A stretch of 32,631 bases of DNA, from NCBI GenBank assembly GCA_021776415.1, contig JAJFFY010000097.1:1-32631 (forward strand), read 5' to 3'. Position numbers and translations under genes: made by a program. Below, one piece after another: positions 14,777 through 24,100 of this stretch. Source of the DNA: Hyphococcus sp. GTDB lineage: Bacteria > Pseudomonadota > Alphaproteobacteria > Caulobacterales > Parvularculaceae. The first letter of the stretch is position 1; each line of letters starts with the position of its first letter. Below the pieces are notes generated by a model. It was given only the letters and a program-made list of their open reading frames with translations, did not search any database and was not told where the DNA came from.

Positions 14777-16213
14777 ATGGAGAAGCGAACTGTCGATGTC
14801 GCCATAATCGGCGCAGGAAGCTCTGGTATGCGGGCATACCGCGAAGCCGCACGCGTGACCGATTCCGTCTTGTTGATTGAAAGTGGTCCATACGGGACGA
14901 CCTGCGCCCGCGTCGGCTGCATGCCGTCAAAACTATTGATAGCGGCGGCTGAGGCCGCGCATCACGGAGCCCATGCAGGTGAGTTTGGTGTTCATTATGC
15001 GCTGCCGAAAATCGATGGCGCTGCCGTGATGCGGCGGTTGCGTTCGGAGCGGGACCGGTTTGTCGGTTTTGTTGTAGAGGATGTCGAAAACTGGCCGCAG
15101 GACCATCGCGTCAAGGGCGAGGCGGTGTTTCAGTCAGACCATGTTTTAAACGTCGGCGGCGATATGGAGGTCACAGCTGACCGAATCGTCATTGCGACAG
15201 GTTCGCGTCCTAATATCATTCCGCCGCTGAAAGATTTTGGTGATCGACTAATCATTAATGACGATATTTTTTTCTGGGATGACCTGCCTCAATCAGTTGC
15301 CGTATTCGGCGCCGGGGTGATCGGCCTGGAGCTCGGCCAAGCTTTGCATAGGCTCGGTGTGCGGGTGACGCTGTTCGGGCGCGATCATCTTGTTGGTCCC
15401 TTAACGGATCCAGCTGTTATTTCTGCTGCGTGTAAGGCTTTTTCGAGCGAATTTGAGTTTCATCCCCATGCCGACGTCACGCGGCGAGCCAAAACGGGCG
15501 ATGGCGTCGAGATCGACTATATTGACTGCGGCGGCGCCAAGACGGCGCATTATGATTATGCCCTTGCGGCGACCGGACGCCGGCCGAATGTAGACGGGCT
15601 GGGCCTTGCAAACACATCGCTACAACTCGATGCGCGCGGCGTTCCGGTTCACGACCTTTTTAACGGGCGCTGTTGCGAATCACATATTTTTATCGCCGGA
15701 GATGCAAATAATCGGTTCCCGCTGTTACACGAAGCGGCTGACGAGGGTCTCATCGCCGGTTATAACGCGGCGCATTTTCCTGATATCCGCCGCTTCAAAA
15801 AAAGTGCGCCGATCAGCGTCGTCTTCAGCGACCCGCAAATCATGATGGTCGGCCACACCCATCGTCAGCTCGTCGAAGCGGGCGCCGATTTTGAAATTGG
15901 CGACATTGACTGGAGCGATCAGGGAAGAGCCCGGGTCATGCTGGTCAATAAAGGTCTGTTGCGTATTTATGGCGAGAAAAACACCGGAAAATTTCTTGGC
16001 GCCGAGATGATTGGCCCACGCGCCGAACATTTGGCACATCTGCTTGCCTGGGCGTATCAGTCAAATCTAACCGTCTCGGAAATGCTGGAGAGACCCTACT
16101 ATCATCCAGTTATCGAAGAGGGGGTGCGCACAGCCCTGCGCAATCTCAATTTTGCTCTTGAAATGGGCGCAAAACCATTGCCGCGATGCCTCGATTGCGG
16201 ACCGGGCAGTTGA
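14777..16213 (+). CDS. Dihydrolipoamide-dehydrogenase-like flavoprotein disulfide reductase
   Basis: A 478-residue class I pyridine-nucleotide disulfide oxidoreductase. It shows the FAD loop GAGSSG (residues 12-17), the redox pair Cys43 and Cys48 in TTCARVGCMPSK, the NAD(P) loop GAGVIGLELG, a second FAD motif IFIAGDAN, and the catalytic dimer-interface His443/Glu448 (HPVIEE). GGGAGG lies before the ATG at 14777. The unusual tail PLPRCLDCGPGS carries an extra Cys-x2-Cys not found in ordinary E3 subunits. No lipoyl-complex genes are nearby, so it is unlikely to be the pyruvate-dehydrogenase E3. It probably pairs with the PNPOx fusion to reduce a disulfide or quinone. Mercuric reductase or soluble transhydrogenase are less likely alternatives. 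Confidence 0.92.
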   Translation: MEKRTVDVAIIGAGSSGMRAYREAARVTDSVLLIESGPYGTTCARVGCMPSKLLIAAAEAAHHGAHAGEFGVHYALPKIDGAAVMRRLRSERDRFVGFVVEDVENWPQDHRVKGEAVFQSDHVLNVGGDMEVTADRIVIATGSRPNIIPPLKDFGDRLIINDDIFFWDDLPQSVAVFGAGVIGLELGQALHRLGVRVTLFGRDHLVGPLTDPAVISAACKAFSSEFEFHPHADVTRRAKTGDGVEIDYIDCGGAKTAHYDYALAATGRRPNVDGLGLANTSLQLDARGVPVHDLFNGRCCESHIFIAGDANNRFPLLHEAADEGLIAGYNAAHFPDIRRFKKSAPISVVFSDPQIMMVGHTHRQLVEAGADFEIGDIDWSDQGRARVMLVNKGLLRIYGEKNTGKFLGAEMIGPRAEHLAHLLAWAYQSNLTVSEMLERPYYHPVIEEGVRTALRNLNFALEMGAKPLPRCLDCGPGS

Positions 16214-16280
16214 TGGGCGTCGGCAACGGCAACTGATGCATAGAAAATAGAATTGGCGTGAATTAAGACGGCGATAGACG

Positions 16281-16540
16281 CTCTTCTCAATTTTGGGAAA
16301 CTATTACCAGTGGCTGTCAAAAACTCTATCCGCGAGGGTTGATCATTCGGTTGGCAACAACTTTTCTCTGATACGCGCTGGAATTTCCCTGCTCAGCCGA
16401 AATAATTCCCTGTTATTTTCGTTAGGGAAACCGTGCCTAAGGCACTGAATTCACAGGTATCTTCGGCGTGAAAACTCGCCAAATGAGTTCAAAACGCATA
16501 TTTTCCCTGTAGATTCCCGTTTATAAGGGAAAACTGAGCG
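16281..16540. repeat. Cluster of TTCCCT/AGGGAA repeats in a gene-free interval
   Basis: The 395-base gap 16214-16608 has no gene. It contains TTCCCT at 16385, 16406 and 16503 and AGGGAA at 16424 and 16526, plus near-copies (GGGAAA at 16295, ATTCCCG at 16512). Two pair as inverted repeats: TTCCCT/AGGGAA (16406-16429) and TTTTCCCT/AGGGAAAA (16501-16533). GTGCCT-A-AGGCAC lies between them (16433-16445). Such clusters are reminiscent of recombinase-binding or attachment-region remnants, but no integrase is present in the window. Confidence 0.5.
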
Positions 16541-16608
16541 GAGACGCGTTGCGGCTGGACTGTTCCGCCCACCACGCAGTCATCCAATTTTCATGGTTCC
16601 AAAGCGCT

Positions 16609-17286
16609 TTACGCTGTTTTTTTCTCCGACCCGATAGTCCTGATGTCGCGCTGTTCATAGTTTTCAAGACAACGTACGACGTCGTCGTCCTTAAGCTGAG
16701 GGAAAGAGAGATAGTGCCCCCCGACCGACCAGAAGGGCGTCGGGATTTCTAAACAAACGATCTCGTCTGCAAGATTGCGAAGGTGGGCGATAGTATCTGC
16801 AGGCGCCACCGGAACCGCGATAATTAATCGCCTCGGGCCAGCTTTGCGGATCGCTTGGACGGCGGCTTGCATTGTGGCGCCGGTAGCGAGCCCGTCATCG
16901 ACAATGATAACAGTGCGGCCCTCTGGCGAAATTGGATCGCGGCCCTTAAAGAATATCTCGCGACGGCGCTCGATTTCCGCAAGCGCAGATTTATTCGCCC
17001 TCTCTATATAGTTTTTGTCGACGCCAAGATCACGTATGATGTCTTTGTGCAGAATCAATGTCGGCGCAGCCCCATCAACGACCGCGCCGATAGCCAGTTC
17101 CTGATGACCGGGCGCGCCGATCTTGCGCACAAGAATGAGATCAAGCGGCGCGTCAAGCGCGTCGGCAACCGCTGCCGCTACAGGAAGGCCGCCGCGGGGC
17201 AAGGCATAGACGATCGGTTTATCGTTAGCATAGCGGTGAAGCGTTTGCGCGAGCTCCATGCCAGCATGCTCACGGCTATCAAACAT
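16609..17286 (-). CDS. Predicted phosphoribosyltransferase (COG1926 type)
   Basis: A protein of about 225 residues with the PRPP-binding motif VIIVDDGLATGATM and the early loop YALPRGGLPVAAAVA, a type I phosphoribosyltransferase fold. The closing TPFWSVGGHYLSFPQLKDDDV matches the predicted phosphoribosyltransferase family that also occurs in mycobacterial dormancy genes (Rv0571c/Rv2030c N-terminal region, from memory). The base substrate is unknown. The ATG at 17286 (MFDSREHAG) has GGAA close upstream and matches where the fold begins; an ATG at 17325 has no ribosome site. A FNR/FixK-like box lies about 255 bases upstream (17541-17554). It is probably monocistronic. Confidence 0.88.
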   Translation of the reverse strand: MFDSREHAGMELAQTLHRYANDKPIVYALPRGGLPVAAAVADALDAPLDLILVRKIGAPGHQELAIGAVVDGAAPTLILHKDIIRDLGVDKNYIERANKSALAEIERRREIFFKGRDPISPEGRTVIIVDDGLATGATMQAAVQAIRKAGPRRLIIAVPVAPADTIAHLRNLADEIVCLEIPTPFWSVGGHYLSFPQLKDDDVVRCLENYEQRDIRTIGSEKKTA

Positions 17287-17540
17287 TGGGATTCCGGTTC
17301 GGTTTTTTCGCCATTTCAGATCCATTCAAAACGGAAAACCCGGGGCGAGGTCGCTCCACGTAAAGGTCTCCCTAAACGCGCTCGCCCACCCGCCATCGGG
17401 TTCCGTCGCATTGGCTCATCGCATTCCCGATCCATTGCTAACACCGATCCATATCAGCACTGACATTTCACGGCTTCGCGTCTTCAGTTCAGCTCCCCGT
17501 TGCGGCAATTACAAATTAGCATCAACACTGATTACATGAA

Positions 17541-17554
17541 TTGACACGGATCAA
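17541..17554 (-). promoter_or_regulatory. FNR/FixK-like box upstream of the phosphoribosyltransferase
   Basis: TTGACACGGATCAA matches the TTGAT-N4-ATCAA consensus at 9 of 10 positions. At class II spacing on the minus strand (22 bases away) stands TAATTT (17513-17518), which keeps only the three most conserved -10 positions. The expected leader would be about 220 bases. The site is convincing; the promoter is weaker than those at 27.9 and 31.6 kb. Confidence 0.55.
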
Positions 17555-17566
17555 TTTGGCAAGATT

Positions 17567-17935
17567 TTAAATATGTTTTCGCTCATATTCGTCGAGGTCA
17601 TGTCCTGTGAGGGAAAGACCTTCCTCCAGATAATCGCTGAAGAGCGGCGTCTGCAATAAATAGAGCGGAATGTGTTTGTTGGGCATGTCGCGCGCTTGCC
17701 GACGCGCTGCCGCCCATTCTTTGATCGTGAAGTCGCCGCGACCGATCCATGTCAGCGTGATGAGATCAAGCTGTTCGTCAACATTGAGCCCTTCCATGGC
17801 GGACGTTAGTTCTTCTTCGGTAGCGTCGTCGGGATTGTCTTCAAGGACGGCGACGTCTTTGTCATCGCTCGACAAACTATTACAAACACCGGTGGAATTA
17901 TGAGTGTCGATGAGTTGAAGGCCCTGATAACGCAC
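17567..17935 (-). CDS. DUF3775 protein, probably damaged at its 5' end
   Basis: The C-terminal 85 residues have the DUF3775 pattern: LEDNPDDATEEELTSAMEGL, DEQLDLITLTWIGRGDF, and LLQTPLFSDYLEEGL. The first 25-30 residues do not look like the family. In the neighbouring frame (about 17889-17857) the bases would encode VFVIVCRAM, which resembles the usual family N-terminus, so a frameshift or deletion there is likely. The listed start is a GTG without a clear ribosome site and overlaps the divergent ACP gene by 36 bases, leaving no promoter for either. The function of the family is unknown. I list the open frame but suspect a 5'-truncated gene. Confidence 0.7.
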   Translation of the reverse strand: MRYQGLQLIDTHNSTGVCNSLSSDDKDVAVLEDNPDDATEEELTSAMEGLNVDEQLDLITLTWIGRGDFTIKEWAAARRQARDMPNKHIPLYLLQTPLFSDYLEEGLSLTGHDLDEYERKHI

Positions 17936-18140
17936 GCGTTATTTGACGTTGCTCCTGATCTCGAGGGCGAATCTATTGACCCGGAAGAGAGCTTTCGGGA
18001 TCCATTCGATGGATATCTTGAATTTTATCATCAAACTCCACGAAGCCACCGGCGTTGACATACCCGAACGTGATTATCCGCAACTTGCGACTTTGTCAGG
18101 CTGCGTGTCGTATTTTAAAGCGCGCATGCGACCAGGATAA
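17900..18140 (+). pseudogene. Acyl carrier protein gene frameshifted at the phosphopantetheine site
   Basis: From ATG 17900 (GGTGGA just upstream) the first frame encodes MSVDELKALITHALFDVAPD... to FRDPFD and then runs out at 18058 in nonsense. The +1-shifted frame from 18009 continues the family: MDILNFIIKLHEATGVDIPERDYPQLATLSGCVSYF, ending at 18140. Together they make one about 85-residue carrier protein. The junction is exactly where such proteins have DxDS-M, with Ser holding the 4'-phosphopantetheine arm. An 11-base loss between TCGAT repeats (TTCGAT...TCGATGG) would explain the shift and would remove that Ser. A sequencing error is the alternative. It overlaps the 5' end of DUF3775. Confidence 0.75.
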
Positions 18141-18168
18141 TGCTTAGCGGCTATGTTCAAGGCGGCGA

Positions 18169-21100
18169 TTACAAAGTGGAGGTCGCTTCATTCTGTTTCA
18201 TGGATTGAGAACATTTTATCCTTACACAGACTCTGTGTTCTGTTCCGTCAGTCGGAAATGCGATATTTAACCCTTCGAGGGGCTTGTCGTCGAGTGTGAT
18301 GTCAACTGCGCCGGTTCCAAGATGTTCCGGATCTTCGATACGAATGAAGAATGTTCCCTCGGGCTTGCGGATAATGACTTCTGCCGACCCCCAGTTTTTT
18401 GGCAAACATGGTTGGATTGTGAGCATACCGTTGTGCAGTCGCAATCCGAGAATACCTTCAACGCCCAACCGGTATGTCCAGGCTGCGGCGCCAGTATACC
18501 AGCTCCAGCCGCCACGTCCGATATGCGGCGGGGCGCCCGCAACGTCGGCAGCGAGGACATAGGGTTCGTCGCGATACAGCATGGCGTCGGTGCGCGCAGC
18601 CGTTCGGCGGATTGGATTAATCAAATCAAAAATCCGCCATGCGCCATCGCCATCGCCCAGTTCAGCCAATGCAAAGCCAAGCCATGCTGCGGCATGCGTA
18701 TACTGCCCGCCATTTTCGCGAATACCGGGGGGATAGGCTTTGATGTAGCCGGGGTCACGCGGCGTTTCATGAATCGGCGGCCAAAAGAGTCGCACCAATC
18801 GCTCGTCATTGCTGACCAGTTTGTTTACTGCAGAGTGCACAGCTGTTTGCGCTCGTTCTGACTGGCCGCCGCCCGATAAGACCGCCCATGACTGGGCGAT
18901 GGAATCTATTTGGCACTCTTCGTTCGTCTTTGATCCCCACGGATGTCCGTCATCATCAAAAGCGCGCACATACCATTCGCCGTCCCATGCCGCGCTATCG
19001 ACTGCCGATCGCAATTCGTTAGCGCGCTTGCGCCAGTTTTCAGCCAGATCCGGTTGTTTCATGCGAGTGGCCAAGTCAACATACCCTTGGATAGTCGCAA
19101 TCGAAAACCAGGCGAGCCACACGCTTTCACCGCGACCGTGAACGCCGACGCGGTTCATACCGTCATTCCAGTCGCCAGCGCCCATTAGCGGCAAGCCTTG
19201 AGCCCCCTTTGTTACACCGCGCTCCAACGCATGCGTGCAATGATCAAAAAGCGAAAATTCTTCAGCGCTATGACCAAATAGCGCATAACGATCTTCTTCC
19301 TCAGGCGATAGCGGCGGCGCCTGCAGAAATGGCGCCGTCTCATGAAGAACAGACGTGTCGCCGGTCGCCTTGACGTAACGGCTTGTTACGTAAGGAAGCC
19401 AAAGAAGATCATCTGAACACCGCGTTCTCACGCCGCGGCCTGCTGGCGGGTGCCACCAATGGAGTACATCACCCTCTTCAAACTGACGCGCGGCGCATTC
19501 GAGAATGTGCGCCCGAACCCGCGACGGATCAGTGTGAAGAAACACCAGAACGTCCTGTAATTGATCGCGAAAACCAATGGCGCCGCCAGCCTGATAAAAT
19601 CCTGCGCGGGCCATGATCCGCGAGGAATCAGTTTGATATAATAACCAGCGGTTCACCATGAGATCGAATGCCGGATCAGGCGTTTTCACTTCGATCACCG
19701 ATAGTTTTTTATCCCAGCCTCCGCATGTCTGGTTGAATGCGGCGTCTACTTTGACCGGTTGGCTCCATTCCTCGATAAGTTCCATCGCATCGGCGCGGTT
19801 AGCACCCTGGCCGAGAATAAAGATAACCTCTGTTGTTTCATTGGCGGCGATATCCAGATGAACTTGAAATGCAGCGCATGGATCGCTTAACTCATTGACT
19901 CTGCCGCCAAGATCCCATCGCAGCAAACCGGCAGGTCGGCTCAGACTGCCTTCCGCCCCCAAAAAGTCACGGCGGTCGGTTGTCAGGCTGTGCGGTTGGC
20001 GACTGGACGCGAGGAAGGCGACGCGTTCACTGAATTCTGGATTCCAGCTATTACGCGCCAGCAATGATTTGCTGATTGTATCATATTCACAAACGACATG
20101 TTGACGATGCACGCTGCGCATCGCGCCTAGCAGCCACTCGACATAGTATGTCGCCGTCAAACGGCGCGGGCGCCCCGAGATATCTTTGAGCCTAAGTCGT
20201 GCTATCTTCACTGGCGCGTCCGGCGCTACGAAGATTGTTAGGTCTTGCTCCACCCCGTGGCTATGCTTTCGCCATCGCGTATAGCCACAACCATGATGGA
20301 TTTGACTAGCGGCGTCCGCGCCGGCGGGTGATGGCGTCGGCGTCCAAATTTCGCCGGTTTCCTCATCACGCAAATAGAGCGCCTCGCTCGGTGGGTCAAA
20401 GACAGGATCATTCGTCCACGGTGTAAGCCGGTTTTCACCGCTATTGATTGCCCAGGTAAATCCGCCGCCAGCCTCGGTTACAAGACAGCCGAATTGATCA
20501 TTGGTAAGGATGTTTGACCAAGGGGCAGGCGTGCTCTCGCCAGGCCTTAGGTAAATCACATATTCCTTACCGTCTTTAGAAAATCCGCCAAACTCATTGT
20601 TGAACTCAAGGCGCGCCGGCGGACTGAGTGAGGTCTCCGGCGGCGATGTCGGAGATGCCATCGCTTCAAATTGCGGCGGTTGCCGGTGAACCTCGTCTGC
20701 GGTGGCGAGTTGGTGACTAAGATCGCCTTGGGAATCGTCGAGGATAACACATGCCGCTGTTTCGAGCAGACGCCTGTTCTCATCAATAAGCTGGTCTGCA
20801 AGAATTAAGTGTATGCCGCCATTGCGGCCAAGCCCATCATTGGCGCCTGCTTTCCTCATCAACGACAGAACATGCTCGCGTACTGGTTCTACATATCCTG
20901 AGACGCCCATGCGCAAAATCACAAGGTCAACCGGAAACAAACGCCGCCGCCAGAGTTCATGTGCGCTTATGAGCGTCTTTAAAAAGTCAGTTTTTTGTGG
21001 ATCGTAAATTCGCACGAGGAGGATTGGAGCATCTCCTGATATGCCAAGCGACCAGAGCCGGGGTTGACCAATGGTATTGGATTTGCGTTGCGCGAGATCT

Positions 21101-24100
21101 GCGCGCAGTGCGGGTTGGGGGTTGGCGATCAGTGATGCGAGAGCCTGAAGACGTGGCAGGAGCGCTGGTTTGATATCGAGTTGCTGTGCTTCATGCGCGA
21201 TATCCCAATTTGCATCATTCAACGCCCAGTCAAGAGATGAATGGGTTGAATAACGCTCCGCGATTTCGAGCGCAGATTCCGGCGACCCTGCCACAAGCGT
21301 TACAAAAGCGATTTTGCGGTGTCCTTGAGGCGGCAAGACAAGGCGGGTTTGAAGCGCCATGATAGGATCAAGCGTCCATCCCGCACTGTTCGACAAGCCT
21401 TCAAGAACGCCGTGGGGCTGGCGGATTGTTCCGCCTCTGCCGAAAAAAGCCCCGCGATCCGCTTCATAATTGTTTGCCGTAGAGCCTAATTCGTCGAAAA
21501 TAATGCGGTGAAGCAGCGCAGGATTGTGTTCACCGGAATGATGGGCGCGCCGGGTGAACATCAAGGCGTGAAGATTAGTGATATACTCACTGCCCACAAA
21601 AAGACTGCTGAATGCCGGGTGGCGTTCATCATCAAGCGGCGGCGCTAATGCGATTTCACCGCAGCTAGTAAATTCCAACGTGCGTGCGCGATCAGACTCA
21701 TTTGTGACCGTGACAAGGCGAATTTCTATATCGTCGCTTGCGCCGACGGCGATTTCCGTACGAATTGCTATCCCATGATCGCGCCGGTGGAATTCGGCCA
21801 TGTGGTGATGAAATGTTTCATGGGCGTCTTCCGATTTAATGCCCGTCGGCTGGTCGGTGACCGACCACACAGCATTACTGTCGGTGTCCCGGACATAGAT
21901 CCACAGACCGTGATTGTCGCGCGTCGAATCTGAGCGCCACCGCGTTAGCGAATGGCGATGCCACCACAGTGCGCCGCCGCCATTTTGTGTGATCCATGTA
22001 GCGAAGCGCCCATTGCCGAGGAGATGGATTTGCCTGGTTGCTCCACCACTGCGCGGCGCCCAGGAAGCCGGGAGCGGCGCAGCCCGACGATCCTGCGCTG
22101 TCTGTATTGGGATATCTTCACGTGCCGGTTCAGGCGGAAGCTCCCACGGCGTTCGTTCTTGAAGTAAAAGCTCTGCGGTGCGCATCTGCATGTCAGATGA
22201 AAACCGCTTGGCCAATATGTCGTCAAAAATTACATTGCCGATAGCCGCAAGGACCATGCCTTGATGATGCGCCATGAATGCCTGCACTGGCGAGAAAGTC
22301 CGGCCGACTGATCGCTCGGGTGTGAAATCAGCCGCTTCAACGAACCCGTATGGTTTTAGGAGCCCAAGGTCGGCGAGTTTTCGGAGGTTTTTGACTGCAG
22401 ATAACGGGTAAGTTGACAGCGCAAGGGCGCTTGCATAGGGCGCAACCACCATATCCTGGGAAAGACCACGGCGAATCCCAAGGCCCGGCACGCCAAAGGC
22501 TTGGTATTGATAGTTTTGAGCTGCATCGCGGGCAGCGAAGCCGGACTCTGATACGCCCCAGGGAATATTGAGAGTCTCCGCATAGTTTCGTTGCACGGTG
22601 ATGGCCGTCCGCTCGGCCTGATTGAGGAGCGTGCCGTCGCCGCTGCACAACCACAATGGCGGCATGAGATATTCGAACATCGATCCGTTCCATGACAGCA
22701 AAGACAATTGACCATCCATGCGCGTCACGGGACGACCCAGAAAACGCCAATGCTCCGGGGGGACGTCGCCCTTTGCTATGGCGAAATAACTCGTTAGCCG
22801 CGCCTCTGTTGCGAGCAGATCATAGTGATGGGTGTCCATCCGGTCAGAGCTGACATTGTAACCGATATTAAAGAGCCGCATCTCCTGGTCGTAAAGCAGC
22901 GTGAAATCCATTTGATTGGCGAACTCGCCGGCGCGCACCGCGTTTTTGAGGAGCCGGTTTCTGATGTCCAATTGATTTTCCGCGCCGCGTTCGATCATGG
23001 CCACGAGACTGGAACACCACTCAGCTGACTTCTCATCGATTTTTAGATTAGTTGCATGTCCGCGCACGAGTGTAGCGGCGGCAGCGCAATTCTCCGCCGC
23101 TTCCCCCAGCGTCATTGAGAGCGGTAGCTTTTTTTTAATGGAGCCAGCCAGTTCTAGGCAATCTGGCGGCGGTGATTCAAGTATTCCACTCCAGGGCAGC
23201 AGATTTTCGAAACCCCATTGCATTCGCGACAGGTCATGTCCCATACGTTCGACCCAGATGTTGAGCGCATGGAGGTGCTCCAACGAAAGCGCCACTGGGG
23301 AACCGATCGCGTCGGCGATTTGTTGTTCAAAGTCAGGCCAGATATCGCCAACCAGCTCTGTGATGACGTCGCTCCAACTATCAGGTTGCTTGCGCGCCGC
23401 TGTAATCTTGACTTTTATTATAGTCATTCGCGAAGAAAGCGCGGTGTCATGGCACGGCTTCAGTATTGCCTCAACCGCATCGGCCAAACTTTCAAATGTG
23501 TCTTGCAAACCGTCCCATTGAGCTGCGCGAAATGCAGGCGCATCCGCAGCTTCGACGCTGCCCTTGCGCAGCGTGACAAGGCAGACGGCGAGGTTGCCGC
23601 TGTCTACCGTTGAGACATATCGCGGTTCAAGCGGAGTGAGTAACTTTGTATCGTACCAATTGAGAAAATGGCCGCGATAGCGTTCAAGCTTGTCGAGGGC
23701 ATTGAGACCATTCTCAATCCTGAGGGCGAAATCCAAGGAATTAAGATAGCCAAAGTCCCACGCGGTTAAGGATGATGAGAATAGCATGCCAATATTCGTT
23801 GGCGACGTTCTGTGGCCAATTTTGGCATGCGGCTCTTCCTGAAAATTATCTGGCGGCAACCAATTGTCTTCGGGGCCGACAAAAGTTTCAAAAAAGCACC
23901 AGGTACGACGAGCAATTTGACGAAGAAATGCGCGTTCACCCATATTCAAGCGCTCTTGTTTCGGAGCATAAGGTCGGCTGATCCACAAAGCTATTTCGGG
24001 GGAACAAAACCACAAAACTAAAAGTGGAGCGGCGGGCGGCAGCGCAGCGGGGTTGATGAAGACAAGAATGATCGTAATTGCAGCAGCGATCGTCGGCGCA

